From Acanthochromis polyacanthus (Eukaryota > Chordata > Actinopteri > Pomacentridae): a DNA stretch of 64,000 bases. The stretch lies in contig NC_067119.1 of assembly GCF_021347895.1 (NCBI RefSeq), positions 4,600,534 to 4,664,533 of the forward strand, in the 5' to 3' direction. Positions 59,581-64,000 of this stretch are shown in pieces. Under the pieces are notes generated by a model. It was not told where the DNA came from. It ran no database searches and saw only the letters and a program-made list of their open reading frames with translations. The position numbers were made by a program, and so were the translations under genes. Every line of letters starts with the position of its first letter. Position 1 is the stretch's first letter.

Positions 59581-61796
59581 CTAAATAGACATATACGTAC
59601 GTATGTGAAATTAAACAACAAGAATGTTTGTGTCGTGGTTTCCATTAAAGTAAAACCTGTTTAAACACAACAACAGTCACTTCACCACTCTTTTTCAAGC
59701 ACTTTTTAAATCATAAGATAAGAGAAAACTTTATAAATCCCAAAGGAAATTCTTTTGCCAGACACTAATCAGAAAACAAAATGACAAGAAAATGCAACAC
59801 ATGAGTGACAAACATGACTGAAAATCAATATAAGTACGACTAGAGTAGACTAGAGTAGAAAGGTAAGAAGTAGATGATCTGAATCATTCATCAGAAGAGG
59901 AATCCTGCAGGCTTTAAAAGGACGATTATTTCACAAGTAAAACGAAGCTTATTACAGTAAAGAAGAATAAAACCAGAGTATATCTTTAAAGTACTGTATC
60001 TGCTGTGATGTATTACATTTGTGTGAGGTGAATTATCCTGGATAAATCAGTTTAGTCTGCTGCGTCTGCATTTTAAAGCCCACATCTCCACAGATGAGTG
60101 AGAGAACGACGGTGATTGATTGGAAAAACTCTGTTAAGTACTGCATGTGCACTAAAATAAAGTGCTTCAGAGGAGTAAAACATCACTTCAAACACTTGTT
60201 TGACCTCCAGATTAAATAGCGCTGACGGTAAATGGGGAGACTGCAGGTGAGATCGGCGACTGAAAGGAGGAATTCTTTGCACATAATTGTACAGATGTGT
60301 CTGATTAATGGGGAACGCATTTGAAATTAATCACAGAGCGATAAATTAGCACTCCAAGACAAAGTGAGCCGAATCCTTCTCTTTCTTGAAGGATAAATAG
60401 AGAGATGAAATATAATGAAGAAAGGAGGAAAGTGATCATAAAGAAATACATTTGCATACTAATTAAACCGGTGCAATAATCTTCCCTGTATTCCTCAAAG
60501 AAGTGTACTCAATAGAAGTCATTTCCATAACTTGCTGAATTATCGTGCTGCTGTCCTACAGCACTGTGGGGAGCTTTGTTCTCGTCGTTCTAAACTTTCT
60601 CTGCACTAAACTCCATTTAACACAGGGTTAAATGTCCGTTCAGTCTGTTAAATGCGAGACTTTACAATTCAAAGACCGGCTTTAAATCAAAACATCTGGC
60701 AGGTTTTAATGAATCATTGCAGGTAGGATCTCGAACAGCGTCACATCTGCTTGGTTAAAAAGCCGCAGACAGACGGGAGACAGACTCGACGTTTGTTTGG
60801 AAAGAAATTCAGGTAATATGAAGCAGGTGTTAGCCTACATCCTGTCCCCGAGCAGCAGAGCTAACATACGGTCCATCGCTTGTTAAACACAACCTGTCGC
60901 CTCGGCAACGCTCAGAGAATATTCACCTGCAAGTCTCACCTGATCGACGGACGGACGGAAACGAAGACGCAACAAAAGTTACGGTCACAGAGACTCGACG
61001 ACGACGGAAAGTGACGGTCTTTACATGCATGTTAGCATAAAGTCCCGCTAACAGAAACTCCAGCCACACAAGAAACATTACAAATCGTATCTGAACACCT
61101 CTTCCAGGTAAATTTATGTCCGTCTGGTGTTTGGTAAAAGCTGCAAGATTCTGCAGTTCTGCCTTTAAATTGTAGAATATCAGCGACAGTCAAGAAAAAA
61201 ACATGCATTCCGTAAAAACCCTGTCATTTTACAGCGTGGGACTTTCTGTGTCAATATTCTAATGCTATAATTTACCGCTGCGTGAATTATACAAAATAAA
61301 CTATTTCAAATCTGTTTCAAAATAAAAAAAAAATCAATGGTTGAATTTACAGCTATTGGGAGAACTATACAAAAAACTAAAACAACAAAAAAATAATCTG
61401 GCAGGAAGGGTGCTAAAGAATAAGTAAAGTGGACGCAAATATTTCTTTAAAAACTGTTTAAACTGTGAGATAATGGCAACATACTCCATGTAAAACGTGG
61501 AGAGAAAAAAACCTTTTCACTCGATTCAGTACGGGCATGTAGAACAGAGAAAGCAACTCATGGTCTTGTGAACGGAGCGAGTAAAGATCAGAACTTTTCT
61601 GTGCAGCAGTTCAAGTGTTACCTTATATGTGAGAGTAAACCAGTGAGGGATCCTAAAGCAGGCGATCCCAGCCGAGAGTAGAACTCACTGTGAAGCGCTG
61701 ACACTTTGCAGTTCATAATAAAGCTCAGAGAAGCACCGTAGACCATGCCAACCATTCTAAGACACTGAGCAGAAGCATTCATGCAATAAAGATCTT
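59581..61796. other. Unassigned; mostly non-repetitive
   Basis: No gene recognised. 59713-59765 (ataagataagagaaaacttt, caaaggaaattc) resembles a common fish retroelement tail. 60000-61100 is non-repetitive and of mixed composition with no domain-bearing ORF; 61200-61500 is AT-rich. Confidence 0.35.
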
Positions 61797-61797
61797 G

Positions 61798-61923
61798 GCT
61801 TGTGGCGGAGAGGAGACGGCCCGAATATTCCGATCCGTTCGTCTGGTCTCCCAGGTCCAAATGTTGCCTTCGTTTGTCTTCACTTAAACTGAAGAATTCC
61901 CAAACAGCGGAGGTCTTCAGCAT
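61798..61923 (-). pseudogene. ZBED-type hAT transposase N-terminal remnant, second copy
   Basis: MLKTSAVWEFFSLSEDKRRQ matches the BED-finger start better than the 59363 copy (W and FF kept) but then diverges; the cysteines and catalytic region are absent. Confidence 0.65.
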
Positions 61924-62151
61924 CTTGTCTTGTGTTTATGCAACGAAGTGAAGCGTGACTTCAGAGTCGGCAGCAACCCGGCCATTCAGGTGGTGGTAAG
62001 AAACACGAATGGATGAGCCGAGATGAGCCGAAGAACACGACGGGATGAGCTGATGTGGGCCGAAGGCGAAGGGAAGAGACGAGCTCCAACTATTTTCGTC
62101 TGGGGGGAGGAGGGGGTGATCACATAGACATGTGTATACGTCGTAGACATA

Positions 62152-62362
62152 CACACGTGGACAAAATTGTTGGTACCCCTCAGTTAAAGAAGGAAAAACC
62201 CACAATTCTCACTGAAATCACTTAAACTCACAAAAGTAACAATAAATAAAAATTTATTGAAAATTAAATAATCAAAATCAGCCATCACTTTTGAATTGTT
62301 GATTAACATAATTATTTAAAAAACAAACTAATGAAACAGGCCTGGACAAAAATGATGGTACC
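62152..62362. repeat. Left terminal inverted repeat of Tc1 copy 2
   Basis: 211 bp with outer (GGACAAAATTGTTGGTACC) and inner (GGACAAAAATGATGGTACC) direct repeats. Pairs with 63572-63782. Confidence 0.92.
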
Positions 62363-62428
62363 TCTATAAAAGATTGAAAACTATTTGACCAGAGTGACAT
62401 GATTAACTCAGGTGTGTCATTTAATTGA

Positions 62429-63565
<1,137 letters not shown>

Positions 63566-63571
63566 GTTATG

Positions 63572-63782
63572 GGTACCATCATTTTTGTCCAGCCCTATTT
63601 CATTAGTTTGTTTTTTTAAATAATTATGTTAATCAACAATTCAAAAGTGATGGCTGATTTTGATTATTTAATTTTCAAAATTTTTATTTATTGTTACTTT
63701 TGTGAGTTTCAAGTGATTTCAGTGAGAATTGTGGGTTTTTCCTTCTTTAACTGAGGGGTACCAACAATTTTGTCCACGTGTG
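63572..63782. repeat. Right terminal inverted repeat of Tc1 copy 2
   Basis: 211 bp, starting ggtaccatcatttttgtcc and ending CCACGTGTG. It begins 6 bp after the transposase stop codon. Confidence 0.92.
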
Positions 63783-63896
63783 TATGTGTGTATGTTTATC
63801 TGATCACACGATGGGATGAGCCGATGTGGACCGAAGGCGGAGGGAAGACCGTAACGCCGCACATCCGTTCCGCCCGGTAACGTCCGACCGGTGGGT

Positions 63897-63920
63897 GGGG
63901 GGGGGGGGGGGGGGGGGGGG
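63897..63920. repeat. Poly(G) run of 24
   Basis: Uninterrupted guanines inside the hAT remnant, where sister copies have only short G runs (for example ccgggggcgaa near 37213). Could form a G-quadruplex or be a length error in the sequence. Confidence 0.9.
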
Positions 63921-64000
63921 ATACCGCCGTAGCAAACGAATATTCGGGTCCAGCCCATAGACTGTATATATAGTGGATGTAGCATCTGGCTCCAGAATTG

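Overview
The window looks like a stretch of teleost (ray-finned) fish nuclear genome. It is AT-rich, its coding sequence is split by GT-AG introns, and it is dense in DNA transposons and MITEs of types common in fish (Tc1/mariner with IR/DR ends, hAT, piggyBac-like TTAA elements, a PIF/Harbinger-like element). It also holds LINE 3' tails and large simple or minisatellite arrays. No bacterial-type operon, rRNA, tRNA or CRISPR was seen.

Only one host protein-coding gene can be assembled with confidence: a six-exon, minus-strand, secreted-type C-type lectin at 27612-30609. It has a signal peptide and two C-type lectin domains, and its charged C-terminal tail ends in KDEL. The other two full-length proteins are the 344-residue DD34E transposases of two nearly identical Tc1-type elements (9618-11252 and 62152-63782). 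Both have intact reading frames, all three catalytic residues, ~211-213 bp IR/DR terminal repeats and TA target sites.

Layout. 1-5463: unassigned sequence, a ~540 bp tandem duplication, a GC-richer block, and a TA-flanked MITE carrying a nested TTAA MITE. 5464-11400: unassigned sequence, then a tandemly repeated dispersed family interrupted by Tc1 copy 1. 11400-20700: AT-rich repeats, a pogo-like MITE, a decayed Tc1 relic, a hAT derivative with a BED-finger fragment, and a second block of the dispersed family with a TTAA MITE inside. 20700-27200: a large ACAAAATGACA-type array, a ~430 bp tandem repeat and unassigned blocks. 27200-30900: the lectin gene. 31252-32609 and 36164-37455: two copies of a segmental duplication, each with the same hAT insertion and the same 8-bp target duplication. 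35465-37582 and 38812-40645: hAT elements with internal minisatellites. 42600-45840: a composite of repeat modules, arrays and a ~220 bp duplicated segment. 46606-47430: a Harbinger-like MITE and a LINE tail. 48985-49760: a dispersed fish repeat. 52490-52990: a GC-rich island. 53070-53545: a TTAA MITE with a perfect 48 bp palindrome. 54505-55675: a 20 bp satellite. 57360-57880: a LINE tail. 58544-59580 and 61797-63956: hAT copies with a nested palindromic MITE and the second Tc1.

Between the repeats lie blocks of mixed composition with many homeodomain-like TAATTA-type words and no convincing ORFs. They would fit conserved noncoding elements in a gene desert or a large intron, but this is inference; conservation cannot be measured here. 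There is no obvious functional coupling between the lectin and the mobile elements. The main biology is a layered record of transposon insertion, with several empty-site comparisons available inside the window itself.
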